Positions 35,694 through 47,005 are shown, counted from the first letter of the stretch. The stretch: DNA of 64,000 nt from Variovorax paradoxus (GCF_902712855.1 NZ_LR743508.1:310001-374000); one strand, 5' to 3'. A program made the numbers and translations. The notes: generated by a model not told the origin, from the sequence alone.

Positions 35694-36457
35694 TGCCTGG
35701 GCGTCTTGCCCATCACGCGGCGGAACATGGCGGTGAAGGCGCTCGGGCTCTCGTAGCCCAGGTCCATCGCCACGGTGGTCACGGGCGTGTCCATCGCGAG
35801 CCGCCGCAGCGCTTCCATGAGCCTCAGCTGCTGGCGCCAGGTGGTGAAGGTGATGCCGGTCTCGTCGCGGAACAGGCGGGTGAGCGTGCGCCGGCCGAGC
35901 GCACCGTGGCGTGCCCAGTATTCCAGGTCGCCGTCGTTGCCGGGGTCGTCGAGCAATGCACGGCAGATGCGCAGCAGGCGTGCATCCTGCGGCATGGGCA
36001 CATGCAGCGGCACGCGCGGCGCGGCACAGATCTCGTCGAGGATCAGCCGCATCACGCGGCCGTCGCGGCCGGCCTCGTCGTACAGCAGCGGAATGCCGAT
36101 GGCGTCGATGACCAGCTGGCGCATCAGCGGCGATACCTCGATCACGCAGCACTCGGTGGGCAGGTTCGGCGAGGCGTCGGGCTGGATGTAGAGCGAGCGG
36201 TTCGACACCGCCTGCCCCCGCGCGTGCATCTCGTGCACCACGCCGCCCGGCACCCACACGGCGCGGTTGGGCGGCACCAGCCACGCGCCCGTGGGCGTGT
36301 GCAGTGTGAAGGTGCCCTTCACCGCATAGGCGAGCTGGGCGCGCGGGTGGGAGTGAGAGGGCACGATCAGCGAAGGCTCGGGGTCATGCTCTACCACGAT
36401 CATCGATACCGGTCGGGGGATGGACTGGTAGGCGTGAAAGGTGTTGCTTCGAATCAT
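35660..36457 (-). CDS. AraC-family transcriptional regulator
   Basis: A 265-residue regulator. An N-terminal cupin domain (VPSHSHPRAQLAYAVKGTFT, WLVPPNRAVWVPGGVVHEM) is followed by the two AraC helix-turn-helix units (ALGRRTLTRLFRDETGITF and TTVAMDLGYESPSAFTAMFR, then RVMGKTPRHYL). The layout is NimR-like. It is divergent from the left oligopeptide-transporter operon across 302 bp, so it could act on that operon, but an IclR gene is also a candidate. The start at 36457 is preferred over the longer frame to 36550. Confidence 0.88.
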   Translation of the reverse strand: MIRSNTFHAYQSIPRPVSMIVVEHDPEPSLIVPSHSHPRAQLAYAVKGTFTLHTPTGAWLVPPNRAVWVPGGVVHEMHARGQAVSNRSLYIQPDASPNLPTECCVIEVSPLMRQLVIDAIGIPLLYDEAGRDGRVMRLILDEICAAPRVPLHVPMPQDARLLRICRALLDDPGNDGDLEYWARHGALGRRTLTRLFRDETGITFTTWRQQLRLMEALRRLAMDTPVTTVAMDLGYESPSAFTAMFRRVMGKTPRHYLGRCDSDMA

Positions 36458-36759
36458 GCAGTTCCTGGCCGGCTGGAGAAGGCACGGAATGTTGGCTTCC
36501 TCCGATGGGCTTGACCATCGGGGTTCCCCGATGGCAGGGCCACGAAGCATGCAAGACGTGTGCCACGGCGGCGCATCCGCGATGCCCTCGCGAAACCGGC
36601 CCGGAGGTCGTGGCGGTCCGGATGGCCCGCACGGAACAGAACTCGGCTCGATCCCTGCAATACCGCGCGGGCCCCTTCCCTAAACTGAATTTCGCGATCG
36701 GGATGCACCGCCACGCGGTTTGCCACCCCACAGATTCCAACCATCCTTCGAGGACCTTC
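36458..36759. other. Divergent intergenic region between araC-type gene and left transport operon
   Basis: This 302-bp region should contain promoters for both genes. Apart from a TGCAATAC octamer at 36656-36663 and an AT-richer patch (CCCTAAACTGAATTTCGCGA, from 36679) I see no clear regulatory element or small gene. Confidence 0.45.
36656..36663 (+). promoter_or_regulatory. Candidate IclR operator half-site (TGCAATAC) upstream of the left operon
   Basis: The octamer TGCAATAC lies 97 bp before the left operon's first start codon. It matches the core found upstream of iclR and of the amidase gene. It is a weaker candidate because the flanks are not conserved and no second copy lies nearby. 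Confidence 0.3.
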
Positions 36760-38349
36760 ATGCACAAACGCGACTTCAACAAGTTCCTCATGGCCGCCGG
36801 CGCCATGGGCATGCTCGAGCTCAACCTGGGCATCACCCGGGCGCACGGACAGACGCGTGGCGGCACGCTCAACTCGATCGTGCAGCCCGAGCCGCCCATC
36901 CTGAACCTGGCGATCAGCCAGCTCACGCCCACGCAGATGGTGGCCGGCAAGATCTTCCTGAGCCTGCTGACCTACGACGTCAACCTGAAGCCGATGCCCA
37001 GCCTCGCCAGGAGCTGGACCATCTCGCCCGACGGCAAGACCTACACCTTCAAGCTCGAGCCCAACGCCAAGTGGCACGACGGCAAGCCGCTCACTTCGGA
37101 AGACGTGGTGTACACGGTGAAGGAGTTCCTGCCCGTCACGCATCCGCGCGCCAAGGCCATCTTCGGGCGCTGCGAATCGATCACCGCGCCCGACGCGCAG
37201 ACGGTGGTCTTCAAGCTCGCCGAACCCTTCGGTCCCTTCATCGGTGCGTTCGACATCTCGAACCTGCCGGTGATGCCAAAGCACATCTACGCAGGCACCG
37301 ACGTGGTGAAGAACCCGGCCAACCTGAGCCCGATCGGCTCGGGCCCGTTCAAGCTGAAGGAATGGGTGCGCGGCTCGCACATCCACCTGGTGCGCAACGA
37401 AAACTACTTCAAGCCCAACCTGCCCTACCTGGACGCGATCATCTACCGCGTGGTGCCCGATGGCGCGTCGCGCGCGCTGGCGCTGGAGAACGGCACGGTA
37501 CAGCTCACGCAATGGACCGACCTGGAGCTCTTCGATGCACAGCGCCTTGGCAAGAAGTCGAACCTGGCCGTGACCACCAAGGGCTACGAATACTTCGCGC
37601 CCATCATGTGGCTGGAGATCAACAACCGCACCGCGCCGCTGAACGACAAGCGCTTCCGCCAGGCGGTGATGCATGCGATCGACCGCAACTTCATCAAGGA
37701 CAAGATCCTGTACGGCTTCGGCAAGGTCGCGACCGGCCCGGTCAACTCGAAGACCAAGTTCTACGAACCCAATGTGCGCAAGTACGACTTCTCCATCGAG
37801 AAGGCCAAGGCGCTGCTCGACGAGATGGGCCTGAAGCCCGACGCCAAGGGCACGCGCGTGACGGTCAAGTTCCCGGTGTCGCCCTACGGCGAGATGGTGC
37901 AGCGCACCTGCGAATACATCCGCCAGAGCCTGGCCAAGGTGGGCATCGCGGTGGTGCTGGAGTCGACCGACCCGGGCAGCTACACGCAGCGCATCAGCAA
38001 CTGGGACTACGACCTGAACCTGTCGTGGCTCTACCAGTTCGGCGACCCGGCACTGGGCGTCACGCGCAACTACGTGACCTCGAACATCCGCAAGATCCTG
38101 TTCACCAACACGGTGGGCTACTCCAACGCCGAGGTCGACAAGCTGGCCGACGCGGCCGCCACCGAGGTCGACGAGGCCAAGCGCGGCGCGCTCTACAGCC
38201 AGATGCAGAAGCTCATCGTCGAAGACGTCCCGATCGCCTGGCTGGTGGAAATGGAGTTCCCGACCATCTACGACAAGCGCATCCAGAACCTCGTGACCAC
38301 GGCCATCGGCGTGCACGAGAGCTTCGACACGGTGTCGTTCAAGGGCTGA
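36760..38349 (+). CDS. Dipeptide/oligopeptide-type ABC transporter substrate-binding protein (left operon)
   Basis: A 529-residue SBP_bac_5 family periplasmic receptor. The N terminus (HKRDFNKFLMAAGAMGM) resembles a twin-arginine signal with KR instead of RR. Family blocks follow: LARSWTISPDGKTYTFKL, WHDGKPLTSEDVVYTV, GSGPFKLKEW and FRQAVMHAIDR. It delivers ligand to the DppBC/DF system encoded directly downstream (7 bp to the permease gene). The family binds peptides, but also glutathione, opines and other amides. Here the hydrolases in the operon suggest an amide- or ester-linked substrate. Compared with the right-operon receptor it is strongly diverged. Confidence 0.92.
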   Translation: MHKRDFNKFLMAAGAMGMLELNLGITRAHGQTRGGTLNSIVQPEPPILNLAISQLTPTQMVAGKIFLSLLTYDVNLKPMPSLARSWTISPDGKTYTFKLEPNAKWHDGKPLTSEDVVYTVKEFLPVTHPRAKAIFGRCESITAPDAQTVVFKLAEPFGPFIGAFDISNLPVMPKHIYAGTDVVKNPANLSPIGSGPFKLKEWVRGSHIHLVRNENYFKPNLPYLDAIIYRVVPDGASRALALENGTVQLTQWTDLELFDAQRLGKKSNLAVTTKGYEYFAPIMWLEINNRTAPLNDKRFRQAVMHAIDRNFIKDKILYGFGKVATGPVNSKTKFYEPNVRKYDFSIEKAKALLDEMGLKPDAKGTRVTVKFPVSPYGEMVQRTCEYIRQSLAKVGIAVVLESTDPGSYTQRISNWDYDLNLSWLYQFGDPALGVTRNYVTSNIRKILFTNTVGYSNAEVDKLADAAATEVDEAKRGALYSQMQKLIVEDVPIAWLVEMEFPTIYDKRIQNLVTTAIGVHESFDTVSFKG

Positions 38350-38356
38350 CGCATCC

Positions 38357-39346
38357 ATGAAGCTGCAATGGCTCGGCGGGCTGGGGCTTCTGGGAGCCCG
38401 GCTCGTCAAGATGGCGGCGGTCATCCTGCTGATCGCCATCTTCAATTTCATGCTGGTGCGCGCCGCACCCGGCGACCCCGCGCTGGTGATCGCCGGGCAG
38501 TCCGGCGCCACCGACGAGGCCTTCCTGGCCCGGGTGCGCAAGGACTACGGGCTCGACAAGCCCGTGACCACGCAGCTTGCCACCTACCTGGGCAAGGTGG
38601 TCACGCTCGACCTCGGCTACTCGCACCGGCAGCAGCGCACGGTGGCCAGCGCCATCGCCGAGCGCCTGCCGGCCACGCTGCTGCTCACGCTGTCTGCCTT
38701 CGCCATCTCGCTGGTGGGGGGCGTGGTGCTCGGCAGCCTCGCGGGCGTGCGCGCGGGCAAGCCGTCGGACACGCTCATCAGCCTGCTGGCACTGGTGATC
38801 TACGCCACGCCGGTGTTCTGGCTCGGGCTGATGCTGGTGCTGCTGTTCTCGGTACAGCTCGGCTGGCTGCCGGCCTTCGGCTACGAGACCATCGGCATGC
38901 CGATGAGCGCCTGGGGCGCGATGCTCGACAAGCTCAAGCACCTGGCGCTGCCGGCGTTCACGCTCGGCATGCTGTACCTGGCGATCTACGCGCGGCTGAT
39001 GCGCTCGTCGATCATCGAGGTCAGCCACCAGGACTACGTGAAGACCGCGCGCGCCAAGGGCGCATCGGACAGCCGAATCCTCTGGCGCCACATGCTGCGC
39101 AACGCGCTGCTGCCGGTGGTGACCATGGCCGGCGTGCAGGCCGGCACGCTGATCGGCGGCTCGGTGGTCATCGAGACCGTCTTCGCGTGGCCCGGCCTGG
39201 GCCGCCTCACCTACGACGCGGTGCTGCAGCGCGACTACCAGGTGATGCTGGGCATCTTCCTGGTGCTCTCCGTGCTCGTCATTGCCTTCAACTGGCTGAC
39301 CGATCTGCTCTACCGCGTGATCGACCCCCGAATCAAGGCCGCCTGA
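38357..39346 (+). CDS. Oligopeptide-type ABC transporter permease, DppB-like (left operon)
   Basis: A 329-residue inner-membrane permease with the usual N-terminal helix, the block VRAAPGDPALVIAGQSGATD, and the EAA motif region VKTARAKGASDSRILWRHML. Six hydrophobic segments are visible. It pairs with the DppC-like permease that begins 17 bp downstream. Its counterpart in the right operon is clearly homologous but diverged. Confidence 0.92.
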   Translation: MKLQWLGGLGLLGARLVKMAAVILLIAIFNFMLVRAAPGDPALVIAGQSGATDEAFLARVRKDYGLDKPVTTQLATYLGKVVTLDLGYSHRQQRTVASAIAERLPATLLLTLSAFAISLVGGVVLGSLAGVRAGKPSDTLISLLALVIYATPVFWLGLMLVLLFSVQLGWLPAFGYETIGMPMSAWGAMLDKLKHLALPAFTLGMLYLAIYARLMRSSIIEVSHQDYVKTARAKGASDSRILWRHMLRNALLPVVTMAGVQAGTLIGGSVVIETVFAWPGLGRLTYDAVLQRDYQVMLGIFLVLSVLVIAFNWLTDLLYRVIDPRIKAA

Positions 39347-39363
39347 GCGCCACACAAGCCCCC

Positions 39364-40190
39364 ATGAAAGCCACCCTTCGTTCCTTCCTGCGCCACCCGA
39401 GCGGCATGCTCGGGCTGGTGATATTGCTGGCGGTGATCGCGCTGGCCGTCACCGCGCCCATCTTCTTTCCCGGCGACCCGTGGGACACCATCGCGGCGCC
39501 CTTCACCCCGCCGGGCACCGACGGCATGCTGCTGGGCAGCGACAGCCTGGGGCGCGACATCGCCTCGGGCATCGCGCACGGCACGCGCGTGTCGCTCATG
39601 ATCGGCCTGGCCTCCACCCTGGTGGCGCTGATCATCGGCGTGGTGGTCGGCGCACTCTCGGGCTACCTGGGCGGGCGCATCGGCGAGGCGCTGATGCGCT
39701 TCACCGAGCTCTTCCAGACCATTCCGGCGTTCATGCTGTGCATCCTGCTGGTGGCCATCCTGGAGCCGTCGATCCGCACCGTGGTGGTGGCCATCGCGCT
39801 GGTGAGCTGGCCGCAGGTGGCGCGGCTCACGCGCGGCGAGTTCCTGAGCCTGAAGGAGCGCGAGTTCGTGCAGGCTGCGCGCTGCCAGGGCGAGTCGCCG
39901 CTGTCGCTGATCGTGCGCTACATCCTGCCGAACGCGCTGTCGCCCATCATCGTGGCGGGCTCTCTGAGCATCGCCAGCGCCATCCTCATCGAGAGCGCAT
40001 TGAGCTTCATGGGCCTGGGCGATCCCAACCTCATGAGCTGGGGCTTCATGATCGGCGCCGCGCGCACCATGCTGCGCCAGGCCTGGTGGATGAGCTTCTT
40101 TCCCGGCCTCGCCATCCTGCTGACGGTGCTGGCCATCAACCTCGTGGGCGAAGGCCTGAACGACGTGCTCAACCCACGGATCTCGCGCCA

Positions 40191-40194
<4 letters not shown>
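39364..40194 (+). CDS. Oligopeptide-type ABC transporter permease, DppC-like (left operon)
   Basis: A 276-residue permease with LGSDSLGRDIASGIAHG near the first periplasmic loop and the EAA motif region FVQAARCQGESPLSLIVRYI. It lacks the long N-terminal extension of many DppC proteins. The last codons overlap the ATPase start by 4 bp (ATGA), which suggests translational coupling. It completes the channel with DppB. Confidence 0.92.
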
Positions 40195-41854
<1,660 letters not shown>

Positions 41855-41858
<4 letters not shown>

Positions 41859-43060
41859 CGCCAGGCCATCCCGAACTCGGCTGGCGCATGGGTGCGCCAC
41901 GACGCGTCGAAGACCCCGAGGCCTGGTCTGAAGCCCGCGTGCGCGAACGCTTCTGCGCCTTGCGCACCGGCGTGCCCACCACGCAGGTGTGGCGCGGCGA
42001 GGGCCCGCCGAGCGCTCTGCCGCGCGCGCTGCGCGACGACATCGACACGGTCGCCTTCACGCCGCTGGGCGGCTCCGCGCCCATGAGCTGGCGCCAGTCG
42101 CTCTCGGCCAACCACACCGACGGCATCGTGGTGCTGCACAAGGGCCGCATCGTCTACGAGCACTACGACGGCCCGCTGCGCGCGCACACGCCGCATGTGT
42201 GCATGTCGGTCACCAAGTCGCTGGTCGGCACGCTGGCCGCGGCGGAGATGGTGGCCGGGCGCATCGACCCCGACGCGCTGGTGACGGCCTACGTGCCCGA
42301 GCTCGAGGCCAGCGCCTGGGGCAACGCCACCGTGCGCCAGACCATGGACATGACCACCGCGCTCGAATACGACGAGGACTACACGCGCCCCGGCGCCGAG
42401 GTCTGGTCGTACCTGCGCGCGGCGGGACAGCTGCCGCGCGAACCCGGCGTGATCGACCCCGCCGGCATCCGGGCGTTCGTCTGCACCGTGCAGCGCAACG
42501 ACTGGCACGGCGAAGCCTTCGCCTACAAGACGGTCAACACCGAGGTGCTGGCCTGGATCCTGTGCAACGTGACCGGCCAGCCGCTGGAAAGGCTGGTCGA
42601 GGAACGCCTCTGGGGCCCGATGGGCGCCGAGCACGACGCCTACTTCGGCGTGGACGGCAAGCGCCTCGCGGGCGCGGGCGGCGCCTTCAACGGCACGCTG
42701 CGCGACATGGCGCGCTTCGGCGAGGTAATGCGCTGCAACGGCTTCTACAACGGACGGCGCATCGTGCCCGAGGCCGCCATCGAGGACATCCGCCGCGGCG
42801 GCAGCCCTGCGCACTTCGCGCACGCGGGCTACGCGCTGCTGCCGGGCTGGAGCTACCGGCACATGTGGTGGGTCACGCACAACGCCCACGGCGCGTATTG
42901 CGCGCGCGGCATCCACGGCCAGGGGATCTACATCGATCCCGTGGCGGAGATGACCATCGCACGCTTCGCCTCCCACCCCAGGGCCGGCAATGCCGGCCTC
43001 GACCCGACCACCCTTCCGGCGTACCACGCGCTGGCGCTGCACCTTCTCGCCGAGTCATGA
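41855..43060 (+). CDS. NylB-like (6-aminohexanoate-oligomer hydrolase family) serine hydrolase
   Basis: A 401-residue class C beta-lactamase-fold hydrolase. The Ser-x-x-Lys motif is MSVTKSLVGT (Ser118, Lys121) and the catalytic Tyr is in FAYKTVNTEVLAW (Tyr224). Blocks GRIDPDALVTAYVPEL, MTTALEYDEDYTRPGAE and RGIHGQGIYIDPV align, from memory, with NylB, the nylon-oligomer hydrolase, more closely than with EstB or AmpC. There is no signal peptide, so it acts in the cytoplasm on imported substrate. It sits between transporter and dehydrogenase genes with 4-bp overlaps on both sides. The right operon has no counterpart and carries an amidase instead. The substrate (linear amide or ester) is inferred. 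Confidence 0.85.
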
Positions 43061-43983
43061 CCACTGTCGCCCTCCTGAGCCGTTCCGCCAACCTGGACTT
43101 CCTGCGCCCGCTGCTTCTGGCCGCGGACCCGACGCTCGACATCGCCACCTGGCCCGACCCGCGCTGCCTCGACGCCGAGGTGGCCGCCTGCTGGCAGTCG
43201 CCGCCCGGCATCTACGAACGCATGCCCAACCTGAGGCTGGTGCACAGCATCGCGGCCGGCGTCGACAACGTGGTGGCCGGGCAGGACCTGCGCGGCCTGC
43301 CGGTGTGCCGCGTGGTCGACCCGCTGCTGGCTGACGGCATGCTGCAGTTCGTGCTGTGGGGCGTGCTGCACTTCCACCGCAAGATCGACCAGGCCATGGC
43401 CAGCCAGCGCGCACGCGAGTGGAAGCGCCCGCTGCAGACACCCGCCTCGTCATGCAACGTGGGGCTGATGGGCCTCGGCGAGCTCGGCGGGCACATCGCC
43501 TCGTTCCTGCCGCGGCTGGGCTACACGGTGAGCGGATGGGCGCGCTCGGCCCGCGAGATTCCCGACGTGGAAGTGTTCAGCGGCGAGGAAGGTTTCGAGC
43601 CCTTCCTTTCCCAGGTCGACGTGCTGGTGTGCCTGCTGCCGCTGACACCGCAGACGCGCGGCATCCTGAACGCACGCACCTTCGCCGCCATGCCGGAGGG
43701 CGGCGCGCTCATCCACTGCGGACGCGGCGAACACCTGGTCGAGGCCGACCTGCTGGCGGCGATCGACAGCGGCCGGCTGCGCGGCGCGGTGATCGACGTG
43801 TTCGAGCAGGAGCCGCTGCCACCCGACAACCCCTTGTGGAACGCGCCCGGCGTGGTCGTGACGCCCCACATGGCAACCATGGCCGCCTTCGACGTGGTGG
43901 CCTCGCAGATCGCACGCAACGTGGCGCAGCTTCGCACCGGTGAGCCGCTCTTCAACCAGGTGGACATGGCACGCGGCTACTGA
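43057..43983 (+). CDS. D-2-hydroxyacid dehydrogenase, GhrA-like (left operon)
   Basis: A 308-residue NAD(P)-dependent dehydrogenase similar to glyoxylate/hydroxypyruvate reductase A. Substrate-side block HSIAAGVDNVV, dinucleotide motif GLMGLGELGGHIA, catalytic Arg/Glu segment HCGRGEHLVEADLL and catalytic His in VTPHMATMA are present. It interconverts 2-keto and D-2-hydroxy acids. The paralogue at 50359-51285 has the same length, and one 32-residue block (NLRLVHSIAAG to CRVVDP) differs at only one residue. This indicates that both copies keep the same activity. Confidence 0.92.
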   Translation: MTTVALLSRSANLDFLRPLLLAADPTLDIATWPDPRCLDAEVAACWQSPPGIYERMPNLRLVHSIAAGVDNVVAGQDLRGLPVCRVVDPLLADGMLQFVLWGVLHFHRKIDQAMASQRAREWKRPLQTPASSCNVGLMGLGELGGHIASFLPRLGYTVSGWARSAREIPDVEVFSGEEGFEPFLSQVDVLVCLLPLTPQTRGILNARTFAAMPEGGALIHCGRGEHLVEADLLAAIDSGRLRGAVIDVFEQEPLPPDNPLWNAPGVVVTPHMATMAAFDVVASQIARNVAQLRTGEPLFNQVDMARGY

Positions 43984-44045
43984 GCGCGCGCTGCTCCACT
44001 CCCCTCTTCGCCTCCTTCTTCTTCATGACCAACAGGCCACGCACC

Positions 44046-45032
44046 ATGACCCAGATCGATCCCCTCTTCGCCGCCTCGCTGGAAGGCGCCGCGCCCGCGC
44101 CGCTGGACCCGCAGGTCCGCGAGTTCGTGCAGCGCATGGCGGCCGACGCCTCGCAGTATCCGCGCCGCGACACCGTCCCGATGAGCCAGGGCCGCGACAT
44201 CGCCGAGAAGGTGCGCGCCCCCTGGACCGAAGGCGGACCGAAGATGGCGCGCACCGTGAACCGCAGGATTCCCACGCGTCACGGCGAGATCGAGATGCGC
44301 ATCCACTACCCGGCCGAAATCAGGATGCCGGGGGCCTTCCTGTACATCCACGGCGGGGGCTTCGTGCTGTTCAGCACGGACACGCACGACCGGATCATGC
44401 GCGAGTACGCCGGGCGCGCCGGCATCGTGGTGGTCGGCATCAACTACACGCGCGCGCCGGAGGCCCGCTTCCCGCAGCCGATCGAGGAATGCGTGGACGC
44501 CGTGAACTGGCTGCAAGCGAACGCGGCCGAGATCGGCTTCGATCCGGCGCAGTTCTTCATCGGCGGCGACTCGGCGGGCGGCAACCTCTCGCTGAACACC
44601 TGCCTGCACTTCCGCGACCACGGCGCGAGCCCGATCAAGGGCATGGTGCTCAACTACACCGGATTCAGCACCAACCTGTACCGCGATTCCGTGGTGCGCT
44701 ACGGCGCGGGCGACTACGGCCTGTCGCTGCACATGATGGTCTGGTTCTATCGCAACTACCTGCGCCGCGCCGAAGACTTCACCGATCCGCGCATGAACCT
44801 GCTGGCCGCCGAACTGCGCGGCATTCCGCCGGTCTTCATGGTCATCACCGAATGCGACGTGCTGTACGACGACAACATCGACATGGTCGGGAAGATGAAG
44901 GCCGCCGGCGTCGACCTCGAATCCAAGGTCTACAAGGGCACGGTGCACAGCTTTCTCGAAGCCGTGGCCATCGCGGACGTGGCCGGCGAGGCCTTCGACG
45001 ACACCGTGGCCTGGCTGCAGCGCCACGCCTGA
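44046..45032 (+). CDS. HSL-family alpha/beta hydrolase (left operon)
   Basis: A 328-residue esterase of the hormone-sensitive-lipase type. The oxyanion motif is YIHGGGFVLF, the nucleophile is in GGDSAGGNLS, the acid is the Asp of TECDVLYDDN and the His is in GTVHSFLEA. An earlier in-frame ATG at 44025 has a pyrimidine-rich leader with no ribosome-binding site, so 44046 is preferred. The close paralogue at 49323-50318 keeps the same order of motifs. It probably cleaves an ester or lactone intermediate; this is inference from operon context. Confidence 0.9.
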   Translation: MTQIDPLFAASLEGAAPAPLDPQVREFVQRMAADASQYPRRDTVPMSQGRDIAEKVRAPWTEGGPKMARTVNRRIPTRHGEIEMRIHYPAEIRMPGAFLYIHGGGFVLFSTDTHDRIMREYAGRAGIVVVGINYTRAPEARFPQPIEECVDAVNWLQANAAEIGFDPAQFFIGGDSAGGNLSLNTCLHFRDHGASPIKGMVLNYTGFSTNLYRDSVVRYGAGDYGLSLHMMVWFYRNYLRRAEDFTDPRMNLLAAELRGIPPVFMVITECDVLYDDNIDMVGKMKAAGVDLESKVYKGTVHSFLEAVAIADVAGEAFDDTVAWLQRHA

Positions 45033-45043
45033 GGACCGCACCG

Positions 45044-45685
45044 ATGTACACGCCACCGGCCTACGCCGAGCAGGACGAGGCGCTTCTGCGCGCGCGCATG
45101 CGCGAATGGAGCTTCGCCACGCTCGTGACGCACGGCGAGAACGGCATCAACGCCACGCACCTGCCCTTCCTGGTCGACGACGAGGGCCCGCACGGGCTTC
45201 TGACCACGCACCTGGCACGCGGCAACGCGCAGTTCCGCGACCTGAAGGCGGGCGCGCCCGCGCTGGTGATCTTCCAGGGTCCGCATGCTTTCATCTCGCC
45301 GAGCTGGTACGAGAACCGCATGACCTTTCCCACCTGGAACTACACGGCCATCCACGTGCACGGCGCGCCGCAGGTCGTGGAGGACGCCGATGCGATCCAC
45401 GCGGTGCTGCAGCGCACGGTGGCCACCTACGACACGCCGCTGGGCGGCGAGTGGTCGTTGCCCGGCGTGCCGGCCGACTACACCGCGCTGCGCCTGAAGG
45501 CGATTGCAGCGGTGCGCATTCCCATCGCGCGCATCGAGGGAAAGATGAAGCTCAACCAGGACAAGTCCGTGGCCGACCGGCTCGGCGTGATCGCGGCGCT
45601 GGAGCGCCAGGGCGATGCGCAGAGCCTGGCCGTGGCGGAACTGATCCGGCAACAACCCGGCCTCGAGGCCGCACCACACGCATGA
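45044..45685 (+). CDS. PaiB-like FMN-binding protein (left operon)
   Basis: A 213-residue split-barrel protein of the PaiB family (annotated as FMN-binding negative transcriptional regulators). Blocks WSFATLVTHG, HLPFLVDDEGPHGLLTTHLA, VIFQGPHAFISPSWY and the C-terminal KMKLNQDKSVADRLGVIAAL are present. The fold suggests a flavin-linked redox step or ligand sensing. DNA binding has been claimed for PaiB in Bacillus, but no helix-turn-helix is visible. The paralogue is at 48630-49313. Being retained in both copies, inside a catabolic operon, argues for an enzymatic role. Confidence 0.88.
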   Translation: MYTPPAYAEQDEALLRARMREWSFATLVTHGENGINATHLPFLVDDEGPHGLLTTHLARGNAQFRDLKAGAPALVIFQGPHAFISPSWYENRMTFPTWNYTAIHVHGAPQVVEDADAIHAVLQRTVATYDTPLGGEWSLPGVPADYTALRLKAIAAVRIPIARIEGKMKLNQDKSVADRLGVIAALERQGDAQSLAVAELIRQQPGLEAAPHA

Positions 45686-46431
45686 CGAACACCAACGAGA
45701 CAATGTCCCCCGAAGCCATCGCCGAGGCCGAAGCGCGCACGCGGCACGACCTGGCGGCGCTCTACCGCCTGATCGCGCACTTCCGCATGACGGACCTGGT
45801 CGACACGCACATCAGCGCGCGCCTGCCGGGCACGCCCGACCATTTCCTGATCAACCGCTACGGCGTGCTCTTCCACGAGATGCAGCCGGGCGACCTGGTG
45901 AAGATCGATCCGAGCGGCAAGGCCGTGAACGCGTCCGACGCATCGGAGCGCGTGAACGCCGCCGGCTTCACCATCCACTCCGCCGTGCACATGGCGCGCC
46001 ACGACCTCGCGTGCGTCATCCATACGCACACCGCCGACGGCATTGCGGTGTCGTGCATGGAAGAAGGGCTGCTGCCCATCAGCCAGCACGCGCTGAAGTT
46101 CTACGGCCACCTCGGCTACCACGACTACGAAGGCATCGCGCTCGACCTCGACGAACGCGACCGGCTGGTGGCGAGCCTGGGCAGCCACCGCGCGATGATC
46201 CTGCGCAACCACGGCCTGCTGGCCGCGGGACGCACCATCGCCGAGGCTTTCATGAACATCTACTTCCTGGAGCGCGCCTGCCAGGCGCAGGTGAAGGCCC
46301 TGAGCGGCGGACGCAAGCTGAGCCTGCCATCCGCGGCCGTGTGCGAGCGCACCGCCGCGCAGTTCAACCGCGAGGAAGGGCTGGCGCACGCGCAGATGGC
46401 CTGGGAGTCGGCGCTCCGGTTGATCGACTGA
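45682..46431 (+). CDS. Class II aldolase/adducin family protein (left operon)
   Basis: A 249-residue zinc-dependent aldolase-like protein. Metal His residues are in CVIHTHTADGIAV and in RNHGLLAAG, with LINRYGVLFHEM and NAAGFTIHSAVHMARHD before them. Family members cleave or epimerise sugar phosphates, or decarboxylate/cleave hydroxy-keto acids. Here no sugar pathway is near, so a small hydroxy acid is likelier. It overlaps the PaiB-like gene by 4 bp and is last in the left operon; a hairpin follows 21 bp after the stop. The paralogue is at 47854-48633. Confidence 0.9.
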   Translation: MTNTNETMSPEAIAEAEARTRHDLAALYRLIAHFRMTDLVDTHISARLPGTPDHFLINRYGVLFHEMQPGDLVKIDPSGKAVNASDASERVNAAGFTIHSAVHMARHDLACVIHTHTADGIAVSCMEEGLLPISQHALKFYGHLGYHDYEGIALDLDERDRLVASLGSHRAMILRNHGLLAAGRTIAEAFMNIYFLERACQAQVKALSGGRKLSLPSAAVCERTAAQFNREEGLAHAQMAWESALRLID

Positions 46432-46452
46432 GCAGCTCGCTGCCGGCTGGCA

Positions 46453-46474
46453 CCGCACCGGAACGCCGGTGCGG
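46453..46474 (+). terminator. Perfect 9-bp hairpin ending the left operon
   Basis: CCGCACCGG (46453-46461) pairs exactly with CCGGTGCGG (46466-46474), around a 4-base loop, 21 bp beyond the aldolase stop. It has no U tract. Its position supports transcript termination or 3'-end protection of the nine-gene operon. Confidence 0.55.
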
Positions 46475-46636
46475 CGGGTGGCCGCCGGGGCTGGAAAGCC
46501 GCACCAGCGGGCTCGTGCAGCCGATCGCGCGGTCCGGCAGAATCCGGGCGAAGCGGCCGCCCGGTGGCGGCATTTCATTGCCTGCCCCGAGCCGTTGCAA
46601 GCGCTTTGTTCATCCACCAGACTGAAGGAAATCACC

Positions 46637-46927
46637 ATGGCAAAAGCCTATTGGGTCAGTGCGTACCGCGCCATCCACGACCCGGAAAAACTCGCCGCCT
46701 ACGCCAAGCTCGCCGGCCCGGCCATCACCTCCGGCGGCGGGCGCTTCCTGGCGCGGGGCATGCCTGCCGAGGTCTATGAAGCCGGGGTGCTGCAGCGCGT
46801 GGTGCTGATCGAGTTCGACAGCCTCGAGCAGGCCAAGGCCGCCCACGACAGCCCCGACTACCAGGCCGCGCTCGAGGCGCTGGGCGACGGCGCCGAGCGG
46901 GACCTGCGGTTCGTCGAAGGGGCGTGA
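46637..46927 (+). CDS. DUF1330 family protein
   Basis: A 96-residue ferredoxin-fold (dimeric alpha/beta barrel) protein with the family blocks AYWVSAYRAIHDPEKLAAYA, GGRFLARG and VVLIEFDSLEQAKAAHDSP-DY. Its function is unknown; relatives are stress-linked or monooxygenase-like. It has its own leader (GAAGGAAATC before the ATG) and lies between the left operon and iclR. It has no copy in the right operon. Confidence 0.88.
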   Translation: MAKAYWVSAYRAIHDPEKLAAYAKLAGPAITSGGGRFLARGMPAEVYEAGVLQRVVLIEFDSLEQAKAAHDSPDYQAALEALGDGAERDLRFVEGA

Positions 46928-46989
46928 CCGGCCCAGGGGGCTCCGGCGTGGACCAAGGCAAAATACATATCGTTAGTCGCACTACAAGC

Positions 46990-47005
46990 ATTGCGATGCA
47001 ATACT
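46990..47005 (+). promoter_or_regulatory. Candidate IclR operator in the iclR promoter
   Basis: ATTGCGATGCAAT (46990-47002) is a perfect 5-bp dyad around GAT, and it extends to ATGCAATACT (46996-47005). The same core occurs twice upstream of the amidase gene. It lies about 56-71 bp before the iclR start in an AT-richer patch, which is where an autoregulatory IclR protein would bind. Confidence 0.5.

Noticed and set aside
32697..36284. Long minus-strand open frame across poxB and DUF1810 (about 1195 codons)
   Set aside because: It runs through three recognised plus-strand genes and part of the AraC gene in the wrong frame, with no plausible domain.
42890..42930. AmpC-type beta-lactamase (antibiotic resistance) for the serine hydrolase gene
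   Set aside because: It lacks a signal peptide and its sequence blocks align better with NylB-type oligomer hydrolases; periplasmic beta-lactamases need export.
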